This document shows, in pieces, positions 8,875 through 16,994 of a stretch of 64,000 nt of DNA; the first letter of the stretch is position 1; each line of letters opens with the position of its first letter. Source of the stretch: Bdellovibrionota bacterium. GTDB taxonomy: Bacteria > Bdellovibrionota_G > JALEGL01 > DATDPG01. The stretch is taken from assembly GCA_035292885.1 (NCBI GenBank), contig DATDPG010000076.1:1-64000 (forward strand). Direction: 5' to 3'. The notes beneath the pieces are model-generated. The model ran no database searches. It was not told the DNA's origin and worked only from the letters and a program-made list of their open reading frames with translations. The position numbers and the translations under genes were made by a program.

Positions 8875-10827
8875 CTAAGATAGAAGTTCCTTAAGGTTTC
8901 TGAACTGATCCAATGACGTTGGGTTTGCGAGGGCGTCCCGATTTTTGATCTCCTCACCTTTGATCGTTTTGAGAACCGCCATCTCGACCTTTTTCCCGCT
9001 GATCGTGTACGGAATTTCCCGTATGGAAAGAATCTTCGCCGGAACATGCCTCGGCGTCGTCTCTTCGCGGATCCTTGTCTTGATTTTCTTTTGGAGTTGC
9101 TCCGTAAGCTTCGCACCGCGTTTTAGCACGATAAAAAGCACGATTCTTTCGTCCCCTTCCCACGGCTGACCGATCACGAGGCTGTCGGAGATTTCGGGCA
9201 TCGTTTCGACCTGTCGGTAGATTTCGGCCGTTCCGATTCGCACACCCGACGGATTGAGCGTCGCATCGGAGCGCCCGTAGATCACCGCCCCTCCCCTCTC
9301 GTTGAAAAGAATGTAATCTCCGTGCCTCCAAATTCCGGGATATTCGCTGAAATAGGCCTTCCGATATTTCTCGCCGCCGGGATCGTTCCAGAAATAGATC
9401 GGCATGGAGGGCGCCGGCTTCCGACAAACCAGTTCCCCCTGCCGGCCGATCAGCTCTTTGCCGTCATCGGAGTAAGCCGCGACATCCATTCCAAGCCCTT
9501 TGCATTGAATCTCGCCTCGATAGACAGGGAGGATCGGATTTCCCAGGACGAAGCAGGAGACGATGTCGGTCCCGCCCGAGATCGACGAGAGCAGGACGTC
9601 TGGCTTCACATGTTCGTACACCCAATCGAAATCCTCGGGAAGAAGAGGAGAACCGGTCGACGTAATCGTTTTCAGACGACTCAGATCGAACTTATCCTTG
9701 GGTGAAAGGTTCGCGTTGCGACAGGCACCCAGGAATTTTGCGCTCGTTCCGAAGATCGTCAGCCTTTCATTGGCGGCCAATTCCCAGAGTCGATTCAGTG
9801 AAGGATACGACGGCGATCCGTCATACAAAACCAGCTTGCATCCCGTCAGCAAACCGGAAATCTGCCAATTCCACATCATCCAGCCGCACGTCGTGAAATA
9901 TGTGAACGTATCGTCCGGCCCGACGTTTGTATGGAGCATCAATTCCTTGCCGTGCTGAAGGAGCGTCCCTCCCGCTCCGTGAACAATACACTTCGGAACA
10001 CCCGTGGTTCCCGAAGAGTAGAGAATGTAGACCGGGTGATCGAACGGAAGCGCCCGAAATTCGAGGCCCATTGGGGCCTCGAATTTCGCGGCATCGTTCC
10101 ATGAAACCGCTCCTGGAATCTCGACCACGGACTCTGGGTTCATCTGCGGAATGAGAACCACCGTTTGAATCGAAGGAACCCGTTTCTGGACTTCGCGAAT
10201 CCGGTCGAGAATTGAAAATGGCTTTCCATTGTATTGGTAGCCGTCCACGGCGATCAAGATCTTCGGTTCGATCTGGCCGAACCGGTCGAAAATCCCCTGC
10301 ACGCCGAAATCGGGTGAACAGGAGGACCAGATCGCTCCGATACTCGTCGCTGCGAGCATTCCAATGACCGGTTCCGGAGAATGCGACGTAATCGCGGCGA
10401 CCCGGTCTCCGGATACGATACCTTCGGACTTCAGAAACGCAGCGACGGACGCTACTTGTCGGTAAAGCTCGCCGTACGTGATTTCCCGTCGCGCGCCAGC
10501 TTCGTTGATCGCTGTGATCGCGATTTTCTCGGAGTTCCCGCCTTCGGAACACCGCAACAGGTTCTCGGCGAAATTGAGCCGCGCCCCTTCGAACCAACGG
10601 GCTCCCGGCATTTTGGAGCCGGCTAGAACTTTCTTGTAAGGCGTGTGAGATACGACATCCGTGAATTTCCAGATCGATTCCCAAAATGGGCCGATTTGAT
10701 CCACCGACCATCTATGGAGCGAAAGATAATCTTGGAAAGAAGGATACCCGTTTTTGGGAAGCCAATGGATGTAACGAGCCATTTGGCTTTTCTGCAGGTC
10801 ATCAGCCCTTGGCTTCCGAAGAATCAT
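8875..10827 (-). CDS. Acetoacetyl-CoA synthetase
   Basis: 650 aa, the expected length. The adenylate-forming signature YILYSSGTTGVPK sits near residue 268, with later family motifs TSTGSPL, SGGTDIV, WRHGDY and a GRSDATLNPSGVRIG block. The C-terminal PYTISGKKVEM contains the catalytic Lys. The N-terminal region with RWFEGARLNFAENLL marks the acetoacetate branch rather than acetyl-CoA synthetase. It activates acetoacetate with ATP and CoA. With the neighbouring thiolase, hydroxyacyl-CoA dehydrogenase and crotonase this suggests use of ketone bodies, C4 acids or polyhydroxybutyrate products. A TAAGGT hexamer lies 9 nt before the ATG. Confidence 0.94.
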   Translation of the reverse strand: MILRKPRADDLQKSQMARYIHWLPKNGYPSFQDYLSLHRWSVDQIGPFWESIWKFTDVVSHTPYKKVLAGSKMPGARWFEGARLNFAENLLRCSEGGNSEKIAITAINEAGARREITYGELYRQVASVAAFLKSEGIVSGDRVAAITSHSPEPVIGMLAATSIGAIWSSCSPDFGVQGIFDRFGQIEPKILIAVDGYQYNGKPFSILDRIREVQKRVPSIQTVVLIPQMNPESVVEIPGAVSWNDAAKFEAPMGLEFRALPFDHPVYILYSSGTTGVPKCIVHGAGGTLLQHGKELMLHTNVGPDDTFTYFTTCGWMMWNWQISGLLTGCKLVLYDGSPSYPSLNRLWELAANERLTIFGTSAKFLGACRNANLSPKDKFDLSRLKTITSTGSPLLPEDFDWVYEHVKPDVLLSSISGGTDIVSCFVLGNPILPVYRGEIQCKGLGMDVAAYSDDGKELIGRQGELVCRKPAPSMPIYFWNDPGGEKYRKAYFSEYPGIWRHGDYILFNERGGAVIYGRSDATLNPSGVRIGTAEIYRQVETMPEISDSLVIGQPWEGDERIVLFIVLKRGAKLTEQLQKKIKTRIREETTPRHVPAKILSIREIPYTISGKKVEMAVLKTIKGEEIKNRDALANPTSLDQFRNLKELLS

Positions 10828-10857
10828 GGTTTCGGTACCTTAGAGGGCCTAATACCC

Positions 10858-10863
10858 TAGAAT
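10858..10863 (+). promoter_or_regulatory. Candidate -10 box, leaderless lipoprotein gene
   Basis: TAGAAT lies 8 nt before the ATG at 10872, and there is no purine-rich ribosome site. No good -35 hexamer is visible. This fits the TAnnnT pattern seen before other first genes in the window. Confidence 0.35.
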
Positions 10864-10871
10864 TGATCCCT

Positions 10872-11234
10872 ATGAAAATCGCAATTATTACAATTGTGTT
10901 TTGTTTGACCGCTTGCCAACAGGTTTCGCAGGATGACTCTAAGGAGGCAGCGCAATCTTCTCCCCCGACGGAGTCCCTGGCCCCAACAGGAAAAGGGCCT
11001 CCGCCCGCCTGGAATGCTTCAAGTGCCCTTCAACGATTTGGAAAACATATGGAGAATATGTCTCCCGAGGATTATGTCGACAATGGTGCGAGACATGGCG
11101 GAAAACTCACTATTTCAGATTGGCTCACCCGAAGCACGTGTTGCATTGATCGATTTCGAAAAAAAGAGACGGAACAAATAGCAAAAGCAGAGGGGATTAC
11201 GCTTCCACAAATCTTTCGAGTGCCAGCCGGATAA
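10872..11234 (+). CDS. Small predicted lipoprotein, function unknown
   Basis: 120 aa. The signal sequence MKIAIITIVFCLTACQQ ends in a lipobox (LTAC) with Cys15 as the lipidation site. A Pro/Ser-rich linker follows, then about 80 residues with no family recognised; they contain the pair CC near residue 91. The start ATG 10872 lies 8 nt after a TAGAAT box. The last 38 nt overlap the 3' end of the convergent BrnA-like antitoxin. Its only same-strand neighbour is far away, so context gives no role. Export as an envelope lipoprotein is the only supported prediction. Confidence 0.62.
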   Translation: MKIAIITIVFCLTACQQVSQDDSKEAAQSSPPTESLAPTGKGPPPAWNASSALQRFGKHMENMSPEDYVDNGARHGGKLTISDWLTRSTCCIDRFRKKETEQIAKAEGITLPQIFRVPAG

Positions 11235-11433
11235 ACTTTTGATAGTCGAGCCCGGCGGCATGGGCTCTTTTCTTGAGAGCATGAAGCAGCCGTTCACTGA
11301 GACGAATCGTGATCGTTTTATTCTTCGCCTCAAGTTCGAAACGCACAGCCTTCCACTTTCCCGTCTTAAGCAGATCGGACATGTCCCGATCCAAAGGATC
11401 TTCGTTCCTATTTCGTTTTTTGGAGATTCTCAT
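11197..11433 (-). CDS. BrnA-like CopG/RHH antitoxin
   Basis: 78 aa. The C-terminal half (TITIRLSERLLHALKK, then AHAAGLDYQKFIRLALERF) is a ribbon-helix-helix DNA-binding domain. The N-terminal part (charged, ending in KWKAVRFELE) is the toxin-binding arm seen in BrnA/CopG antitoxins. The gene starts 26 nt inside the 3' end of the BrnT-type toxin, the normal brnT-brnA order. The protein should bind BrnT and repress the shared promoter, where a GTAAAT...ATTTAC palindrome overlaps the -35 box. It appears intact although its toxin partner is frameshifted. Confidence 0.82.
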   Translation of the reverse strand: MRISKKRNRNEDPLDRDMSDLLKTGKWKAVRFELEAKNKTITIRLSERLLHALKKRAHAAGLDYQKFIRLALERFVEA

Positions 11434-11706
11434 AAGCTCTTGCCTCTCTTTTGTGTGCGTATCGCGCAGAAATGACTCGAATCAAGGATTCTTTCCCTTT
11501 CGTTCTGAACGTGAAAGCCACAAACATATATCGACCGTTTCCCGCTCGTCCCACAGCCACATACCGATGTTCCCTCTCGGAATGCTCAGAATCTTCCGCA
11601 ACCAGCACTTCCCGCGCAAAGAATTCCTCAATCTCGCCAATTGCAAGCCCGTGCTTCCCGGCCTTTCGGTGTTTCCCGAATCCCAGTCGAAGCCGTGGAA
11701 TTTCAC
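11408..11706 (-). pseudogene. BrnT-family RNase toxin with a one-base frameshift
   Basis: From GTG 11706 the frame reads VKFHGFDWDSGNTE, the proper BrnT amino terminus. The rest of the toxin (KAGKHGLAIGEIEEFFARE through LIRVISARYAHKREARAYE) lies in a different frame down to the stop at 11408. One extra A in the GAAAGG run (TTT at 11664-11666 on the plus strand) would join the two into a 99-residue protein. BrnT is a ribonuclease toxin of type II modules, and the RVISAR and late acidic/Tyr motifs are present. The frame lesion predicts an inactive toxin unless it is a sequencing error or is bypassed. A reading frame running back to ATG 11734 exists but gives a non-family N-terminus. Confidence 0.8.
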
Positions 11707-11712
11707 TTTTTG

Positions 11713-11756
11713 AGCCTAACACGAGGTAGTGCATTATGTAAATACAAATGATTTAC
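11713..11756 (-). promoter_or_regulatory. Promoter and palindromic operator of brnT-brnA
   Basis: On the minus strand TTTACA (11742-11737, five of six matches), an 18-nt spacer and TAGGCT (11718-11713) lead into GTG 11706 after 6 nt, so the transcript should be leaderless. A perfect inverted repeat GTAAAT-7-ATTTAC (11738-11756) covers the -35 box, a suitable site for autorepression by the ribbon-helix-helix antitoxin. The bases from about 11760 to the exbD stop at 11884 contain a second TTACAAT (11764-11770) and nothing else recognised. Confidence 0.55.
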
Positions 11757-11883
11757 AATAGACTTACAATTGCTTAGGAATTCAAACAAACCGAGACACG
11801 AAACTACCGCGAATGCCGGCTAGACCAGAAGCGCGTACGCCACAAGGTGGTGTAGCCAAGCTTCAAAGGCGTATCAGATTCAA

Positions 11884-12309
11884 TTAACGGTTAGTAGGGC
11901 TCTTTGTCGCAATGCCGACGTTTTGGAGGCCTTGTTGCCGGACCAGGTCGATCACGGTAACCACGGAACCGTGTTTCGACTCGCGGTCCGCTCGAATCAC
12001 GACCGGGATCGTGGCTCGCTTCTCGGCCGGAATGGTCTCGAGGTTGGCTTTAAGCTCTTCCATCGTCACGATTTTACGATCGACTGAAATTTCCCCGGCC
12101 GAACCGACATTGATCCAAACGAGCTTGCGCTCTCCGGCCTGACCCGCGGCCGACGCTTCGGGAAGATCGACGAAAAAGAACGATTCGGTCGACGCGAACG
12201 TCGTCGTCACGATGAAAAACACCAGAATATTCAGAAAGAGATCGATCAGAGGAATCAGATTGATTTCGGCGGAACGGTGACGAAGGCGGCGGGAGGTGGC
12301 GAACCTCAT
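11884..12309 (-). CDS. exbD: ExbD/TolR-family biopolymer transport protein
   Basis: 141 aa. A short basic cytoplasmic tail is followed by one membrane span (about 15-37, INLIPLIDLFLNILVFFIV) with the conserved Asp of the proton path. A periplasmic domain follows with the TLPV-like stretch KRATIPVVIRADRESKHGSVV. With ExbB it forms a proton-driven motor that energises TonB- or Tol-type transport, or gliding-like systems. It overlaps exbB by 4 nt. No TonB, TolA or receptor gene is nearby, so the partner is unknown. Confidence 0.9.
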   Translation of the reverse strand: MRFATSRRLRHRSAEINLIPLIDLFLNILVFFIVTTTFASTESFFFVDLPEASAAGQAGERKLVWINVGSAGEISVDRKIVTMEELKANLETIPAEKRATIPVVIRADRESKHGSVVTVIDLVRQQGLQNVGIATKSPTNR

Positions 12310-12929
12310 CCCCTTCTCCGCACCATCTTCACAATCCGGCTGGCATATTCTTCCATCTCCAGGACGAATCGATCCACGCGATGGAGAAAATATTGCTGGG
12401 CGATGAGCGCCGGAATTCCGACAACGAGCCCGCCGGCCGTATTGAGAAGCGCTTCGGCGATCCCTCCCGACAATTTCAACGGATCTCCCACGCCGGTCAC
12501 GGCGACGACGCCGAACGTCCGAATCATGCCGGTGACCGTCCCCAAGAGACCGATCAGCGGACCGGCGGCCGCCAGTGTGCCGAGAAAGTCGAGGTTCCGT
12601 TCGAGCACGCTGGTCTCGCGCCTGCCGGCGCTTTCCATCTCCTCTTCCATCTCCTTGGGATCCGTTCCGTCAAACGATAGCCCGGTCGTAAGGATTCTCC
12701 CCACGGGAACGTCGCTGGCCCGGCAGAGAGCGAGGGCTTCGGATACTTTTTTCTCGCGCACGAGCGATTCGACGTCGGTCAGAAATCGAACCGGCAATAT
12801 TTTGTTTTTTCGAAGCGCCCGAAATCGCTCGAAAATCAGGGCGACGCAGGCGACGGAGCAGAGGAAAAGGACCGCCATGACGGGGCCGCCTTTGGAGAGA
12901 TAGGCGTAAACGTAATGAAACGTTTCCAT
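12306..12929 (-). CDS. exbB: MotA/TolQ/ExbB proton channel family protein
   Basis: 207 aa with three membrane spans (about 13-34, 112-135 and 152-178). The middle segment LGTLAAAGPLIGLLGTVTGMI is the MotA/TolQ/ExbB signature. A long cytoplasmic region lies between spans 1 and 2. It is the pentameric stator component that pairs with the ExbD encoded immediately downstream. The gene follows an acyl-CoA dehydrogenase by only 5 nt, an unusual operon partner for a transport motor. Confidence 0.92.
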   Translation of the reverse strand: METFHYVYAYLSKGGPVMAVLFLCSVACVALIFERFRALRKNKILPVRFLTDVESLVREKKVSEALALCRASDVPVGRILTTGLSFDGTDPKEMEEEMESAGRRETSVLERNLDFLGTLAAAGPLIGLLGTVTGMIRTFGVVAVTGVGDPLKLSGGIAEALLNTAGGLVVGIPALIAQQYFLHRVDRFVLEMEEYASRIVKMVRRRG

Positions 12930-12934
12930 GAGAA

Positions 12935-14086
12935 CTAAACGGAAGCCTGATCGATCACTTGGTTCGCGATGACGTCCCGCTGAATTTCGCTGGTTCCTTC
13001 CCCGATTTCACAGAGTTTCACGTCGCGAAAATAGCGTTCCACCGGATATTCTTTGACGTACCCATATCCGCCGAAGACCTGAATTCCGCGATGGCAAGCC
13101 CGCATCGCGGCTTCCGAAGCGTAAAGCTTGGCCATCGACGATTCTTTCTTCGAGAACTTTCCGTTCCCCTGCAACCACGCCGCCCTGTAAACAAGCACCC
13201 GTGCGGCTTCGAGTTCCATGGCGGAATCGGCCAACAGCCATTGAATCCCCTGGAATTCTGAAATCGGGTGTCCGAAGGCTTGCCGCTCTTTCGAATATTT
13301 TGCGGCCTCTTCCAGAGCGCCGCGACCCAGCCCCAAAGCCATGGCGCCGATGACGACCCGGCCGCGATCCAATACTTTAAGCGCGTTGATAAATCCCTCG
13401 CCGACATTTCCCAAAACATTTTCTTCCGGGATCTCGAGGTTCTCGAACGTCAAGGCCGCCGTGTCGCTCGAACGAACGCCCAATTTCTCCTCTTTTTTCC
13501 CGGGAGTCAGCCCTTTCCATCCTTTTTCCGCGATAAACGCCGTTACGCCGCGGGTGCCCTTGGATCGATCGGTGTGCGCGAGGATCACGTAGACATCTCC
13601 CACCGAGCCCTGTGTGATGAAGTTTTTTGACCCGTTGATGACCCAGCGGTCCCCTTTCTTCACGGCCGTCGTCTTCATCGCCAGCGCGTCCGACCCGGAT
13701 CCCGGTTCGGTCAAGCACCAAGCGCCCAGCTTTTTCCCGCTCGCCAAGGAAGGGAGATACTTTTTCTTCAGTGTGTCGTTCGCTCCCACCAACATGTGAC
13801 CGATACAGAGTCCGTTGTGCGATGCGGCCGTGAGAGCGAGCGAACCGTCGTGGCGAGCGATCTCTTCCACGGCAATCACAAAACTCGTGACGTCGAGCCC
13901 GGCTCCGCCCAAAGCCTCGGGGACCATAATGCCCATGAGGCCGAGCTCTCCCAGTTTCTGGCAGAGATCGAACGGGAACTCGCAGGTTTCATCGCGCTTC
14001 ATCGCGCCGGGAGCCACCTCGCGGGCTGCGAAGTCCCGTACGAGGTCCCGGATCATTCGGTGGTTTTCTTCGAGATCGAAATTCAT
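12935..14086 (-). CDS. Acyl-CoA dehydrogenase
   Basis: 383 aa from ATG 14086. The frame is open for 93 more codons but that extension is low-complexity and overlaps the secreted-protein gene; the chosen ATG overlaps that gene's stop by 4 nt (ATGA). Family signatures are [14 protein letters not shown] (FAD/substrate loop) and [20 protein letters not shown], whose Glu in EGTSEIQ is the catalytic base region of short-chain enzymes. It should form a 2,3-enoyl-CoA with electrons passed to ETF. It shares close architecture with the second dehydrogenase at 17-18 kb. Confidence 0.94.
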   Translation of the reverse strand: MNFDLEENHRMIRDLVRDFAAREVAPGAMKRDETCEFPFDLCQKLGELGLMGIMVPEALGGAGLDVTSFVIAVEEIARHDGSLALTAASHNGLCIGHMLVGANDTLKKKYLPSLASGKKLGAWCLTEPGSGSDALAMKTTAVKKGDRWVINGSKNFITQGSVGDVYVILAHTDRSKGTRGVTAFIAEKGWKGLTPGKKEEKLGVRSSDTAALTFENLEIPEENVLGNVGEGFINALKVLDRGRVVIGAMALGLGRGALEEAAKYSKERQAFGHPISEFQGIQWLLADSAMELEAARVLVYRAAWLQGNGKFSKKESSMAKLYASEAAMRACHRGIQVFGGYGYVKEYPVERYFRDVKLCEIGEGTSEIQRDVIANQVIDQASV

Positions 14087-14589
14087 TGCGGCTTCGCCGG
14101 CGTGTAGGGGGCCGCTTTGACGAAGAGAGCCCGATCTCGCTTGTATTTCGAAAGGATCCCGGTCACCGTAACTTCCTGGCCCATTAAATCGGCGAATTTC
14201 TCCTTCAGGCTGACTTGGCCGTCCCGCCTCGGATGATGCTCCTCGGGGATAATGAGCGTGAGTTCTCCCTTTTTGTCGACCACGCCAAAGGGTTGACCAT
14301 TCAGCACACATTTCTTTCCACAATCGATATGTTTTTCTCCCCGTTTTCCGAGTTGCATATAACAAGAGACGTCCACGACTTCGCCGGTAATGGAGACCAC
14401 TTTCCCTTTCTCGAGCACTTTTTTCTGTTCCGGCGTAGCCGCCGCTTCGGTCGACGTCGGTCCCCAGCCGGCCGTAACCTCATCGCCGATTTTGACCGGC
14501 TCTCTCTTCATTGGCTCCTTCTCTTGCGCCTGTACTGCAAATCCGAAACCTAGAATCACAAGAAAAAGAGTCAGGATCGTTCGGTTCAT
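14083..14589 (-). CDS. Secreted OB-fold-like protein with conserved Cys motif
   Basis: 168 aa from ATG 14589, which has a strong AGGAG site 8 nt upstream; an in-frame upstream start (14634) lacks this. A signal peptide (MNRTILTLFLVILGFGFAVQA) ends with an AQA cleavage site. The mature protein holds VSITGEVVDVSCYM and then CGKKCVLNGQPFG, three Cys and a nearby His, in a barrel-like region that ends with a second strand set (GQEVTVTGILSKYKRDRALF). Similar secreted proteins are seen beside redox and metal genes; the function is unknown. It lies between the mutase B12 subunit and an acyl-CoA dehydrogenase, an odd cytoplasmic-pathway context for an exported protein. Confidence 0.72.
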   Translation of the reverse strand: MNRTILTLFLVILGFGFAVQAQEKEPMKREPVKIGDEVTAGWGPTSTEAAATPEQKKVLEKGKVVSITGEVVDVSCYMQLGKRGEKHIDCGKKCVLNGQPFGVVDKKGELTLIIPEEHHPRRDGQVSLKEKFADLMGQEVTVTGILSKYKRDRALFVKAAPYTPAKPQ

Positions 14590-14600
14590 GGATTGCTCCT

Positions 14601-15002
14601 TTATTTGGTTGGTTTCACTGAAGTTCGAACCCAATCGGTAATTTCCTGAAGGGAGGCCCCCGGCGTAAAAAGTTTCGCCACACCGGCGGCTTCCAGCTTA
14701 GGAATGTCATCGTCGGGAATAATCCCGCCGCCGAAAACGGTGATATCCCCCGCGCCTTTTTCCTTGAGCAGGCGGATGACTTCGGAAAACAAAAACATGT
14801 GCGCACCCGAGAGAACCGACAGGCTGACGGCGTCGACATCTTCGTCCACCGCCGCGCCGACGATCATTTCCGGTGTTTGATGCAGGCCGGTGTAAATGAC
14901 TTCGAACCCGGCGTCTCGTAGAGCGCGGGCCACCACCTTGGCCCCTCGGTCGTGGCCGTCCAGACCTGGTTTGGCCACCAAGATGCGGAGTTTTCGTTCC
15001 AT
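14601..15002 (-). CDS. Methylmalonyl-CoA mutase, cobalamin-binding subunit
   Basis: 133 aa, a stand-alone B12-binding domain. The lower-ligand motif DxHxxG is present as DGHDRG (15-20, His17 coordinating cobalt). The later SVLSGAHM and [14 protein letters not shown] segments clasp the nucleotide tail. It should pair with the large subunit encoded at 15318-16982 to interconvert methylmalonyl-CoA and succinyl-CoA. The two parts are separate genes here, as in archaeal and several bacterial enzymes, with a broken antitoxin gene between them. A TATAAA hexamer lies 9 nt before the ATG. Confidence 0.93.
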   Translation of the reverse strand: MERKLRILVAKPGLDGHDRGAKVVARALRDAGFEVIYTGLHQTPEMIVGAAVDEDVDAVSLSVLSGAHMFLFSEVIRLLKEKGAGDITVFGGGIIPDDDIPKLEAAGVAKLFTPGASLQEITDWVRTSVKPTK

Positions 15003-15052
15003 CGAGCGGTCTTTATAGCCGCATGCCGGGGAATTTCAACTACTTAGCCTGC

Positions 15053-15301
15053 TTATGCCACTTTTTTAACGCGCTCGGCTAACCAGATCTTGATCAATGA
15101 TTGGTACGGCACATCGTGAGCATCGGCAATGATACGAATCTTGTCGAGTACTTCTCACGGAAGCCGAATACTTATAGATTGTGTGGGCGCGGGAAACTCG
15201 AGATCCAGCTTGAGCGGTTTCATCTCCGCCAGGACATTTCCAAAATCGGTATGTATGTAAAATTCACGTTCTCTCTTTTCATTTTTTGCTTTTCTCTTCA
15301 T
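15053..15301 (-). pseudogene. CopG/BrnA-type antitoxin with an in-frame TGA
   Basis: From ATG 15301 the frame reads MKRKAKNEKREREFY and later QSISIRLP, then hits TGA at 15157-15155. The same frame continues as EVLDKIRIIADAHDVPYQS and LIKIWLAERVKKVA to TAA 15055-15053. Together they make an 82-residue ribbon-helix-helix antitoxin very like the BrnA family, with the stop exactly between the strand and helix 1. A C-to-T change in CGA, or G-to-T in GGA, would explain it. No toxin gene is adjacent, so this is probably a decayed orphan inside the mutase operon. Confidence 0.78.
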
Positions 15302-15317
15302 AGATTGCTCGCCGGCG

Positions 15318-16982
15318 TTAGAGCCACTTCGGATCGTGGTATTCGCCGAAGACCGACCGAAAGACATCACACAACTCGCCGAGCGAAGCATAAGAACGAA
15401 CGGCGTCGATGATATGCGGCATGACGTTTTCTTTGCCCTTCGCGGCTTGGCGCAGCCGTTCCAGTCGCTGCTTCACCAGTGTGCTGTCCCGTTTTTCTTT
15501 GATCCGCTTGACGTTGGCGATCTGTTCTTTCTCGACCTTTTCGTCGATAAAAAGCGTTGGAATCGGTCTTTCATCCTCCGCGATGTACTTGTTGATTCCG
15601 ACGATGATCTTTTCCTTCTTTTCCACCTGTTGCTGGTATCGGTACGCTGAATTTCCGATTTCCCGCTGCGGGAAACCTTTTTCAACGGCCGCGACTATTC
15701 CGCCCATTTGATCGATCTTTTCAATGTATTCCCATGCCGCCTTTTCCATTTCATTCGTCAGCGATTCGATGAAGTAGCTGCCGCCCAGCGGATCGATCGT
15801 GGCGGCGACGCCCGACTCCTCCGCGATGATCTGTTGCGTCCGGAGCGCGATCGTCACCGACTCTTCGGTCGGAAGGGAAAGCGTTTCATCCAGGGAGTTC
15901 GTATGGAGCGATTGCGTCCCACCCATCACGGCGGCCAGGGCCTGGAGCGTCGTTCGAACGACGTTGTTGTAAGGCTGTTGAGCCGTGAGCGAAACGCCCG
16001 CCGTCTGTGTGTGAAACCGAAGCATCCAGCTCCTCGGATTCTTGGCCTTGAATCTTTCTTTCATCACCCTCGACCAGATCCTCCGGGCGGCCCGGTATTT
16101 GGCGATCTCCTCGAAAAAATCGTTGTGGGCGTTGAAAAAGAACGCCAGCCGAGGGGCGAAGGCATCGGCATCCATTCCGGCCTCGACGCCGGCCTGGACG
16201 TACCCGATACCGTCGGCCAGCGTGAACGCGAGTTCCTGAACTGCCGTGGAACCGGCTTCTCGGATGTGGTAGCCCGAAATCGAAATTGTGTTCCATCGCG
16301 GAACTTTTTCGGTGCAAAACGCGATCATGTCGGTGATCAGACGAATCGACGGCTTGGGTGGATAAATCCACGATTTCTGGGCGATGTATTCTTTCAGAAT
16401 ATCGTTCTGCGTCGTGCCGCCGACTTTGTCCCACGAGACGTTTTGTTTTTCGGCGACGGCTAAATACATCGAAAGAAGAATCGACGCCGGAGCGTTGATC
16501 GTCATCGACGTCGTTACGCGATCGAGCGGTATTCCGTGGAACAGCGTCTCCATATCCTCCATTGTGTCGATCGAGACGCCGACCTTTCCGACTTCGCCGC
16601 GCGAACGCGGGTGGTCCGAGTCGTACCCCATGATCGTCGGCATGTGAAACGCCACCGAGAGGCCGGTCTGGCCCTGCTCCAGCAGGTAATGAAACCGTTT
16701 GTTCGAATCCTTGGCCGTACCGAACCCGGCGAACTGGCGCATCGTCCAAACCCGGCCGCGGTACATCGTCTCGTGAATTCCGCGGGTGAACGGATATTGG
16801 CCCGGGATTCCCAGGTCGCGTTCGTATTCGACCGTTTCCGTGTCTGCCGGCGTATAGAGCCGGCGGATTTCGTGATCGGAGATCGTCGTGAATCGCTGTT
16901 TGCGTTCGGGAGACTTTTCCAGCGCTTTTTTGAGGACACTCTCTTCCCACGCCTTGAGCGATTTTTTGAGGTCGTCCGCCAT
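15318..16982 (-). CDS. Methylmalonyl-CoA mutase, large (catalytic) subunit
   Basis: 554 aa. This is the TIM-barrel half of the mutase: [10 protein letters not shown]-like start ([16 protein letters not shown]), the substrate tunnel segment [34 protein letters not shown], and the later [19 protein letters not shown]. These match the methylmalonyl/isobutyryl-CoA group of archaeal-type subunits. The cobalamin domain is encoded separately at 14601-15002. The pathway joins propionyl-CoA from odd-chain or branched-chain breakdown to succinyl-CoA. Carboxylase, epimerase and the MeaB chaperone are not in the window. It lies 12 nt after the acyl-CoA dehydrogenase gene. Confidence 0.95.
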   Translation of the reverse strand: MADDLKKSLKAWEESVLKKALEKSPERKQRFTTISDHEIRRLYTPADTETVEYERDLGIPGQYPFTRGIHETMYRGRVWTMRQFAGFGTAKDSNKRFHYLLEQGQTGLSVAFHMPTIMGYDSDHPRSRGEVGKVGVSIDTMEDMETLFHGIPLDRVTTSMTINAPASILLSMYLAVAEKQNVSWDKVGGTTQNDILKEYIAQKSWIYPPKPSIRLITDMIAFCTEKVPRWNTISISGYHIREAGSTAVQELAFTLADGIGYVQAGVEAGMDADAFAPRLAFFFNAHNDFFEEIAKYRAARRIWSRVMKERFKAKNPRSWMLRFHTQTAGVSLTAQQPYNNVVRTTLQALAAVMGGTQSLHTNSLDETLSLPTEESVTIALRTQQIIAEESGVAATIDPLGGSYFIESLTNEMEKAAWEYIEKIDQMGGIVAAVEKGFPQREIGNSAYRYQQQVEKKEKIIVGINKYIAEDERPIPTLFIDEKVEKEQIANVKRIKEKRDSTLVKQRLERLRQAAKGKENVMPHIIDAVRSYASLGELCDVFRSVFGEYHDPKWL

Positions 16983-16994
16983 CGGGGATTTCAG

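Noticed and set aside
14087-14365. 93-residue N-terminal extension of the first acyl-CoA dehydrogenase
   Set aside because: It lies over the 3' part of the secreted-protein gene, has no family similarity, and ATG 14086 gives the standard length with an ATGA overlap.
15155-15157. TGA read as selenocysteine or a recoded codon in the orphan antitoxin
   Set aside because: No selenoprotein context, no SECIS-like hairpin seen just downstream, and antitoxins of this family have no Cys/Sec at that position; a nonsense mutation is simpler.
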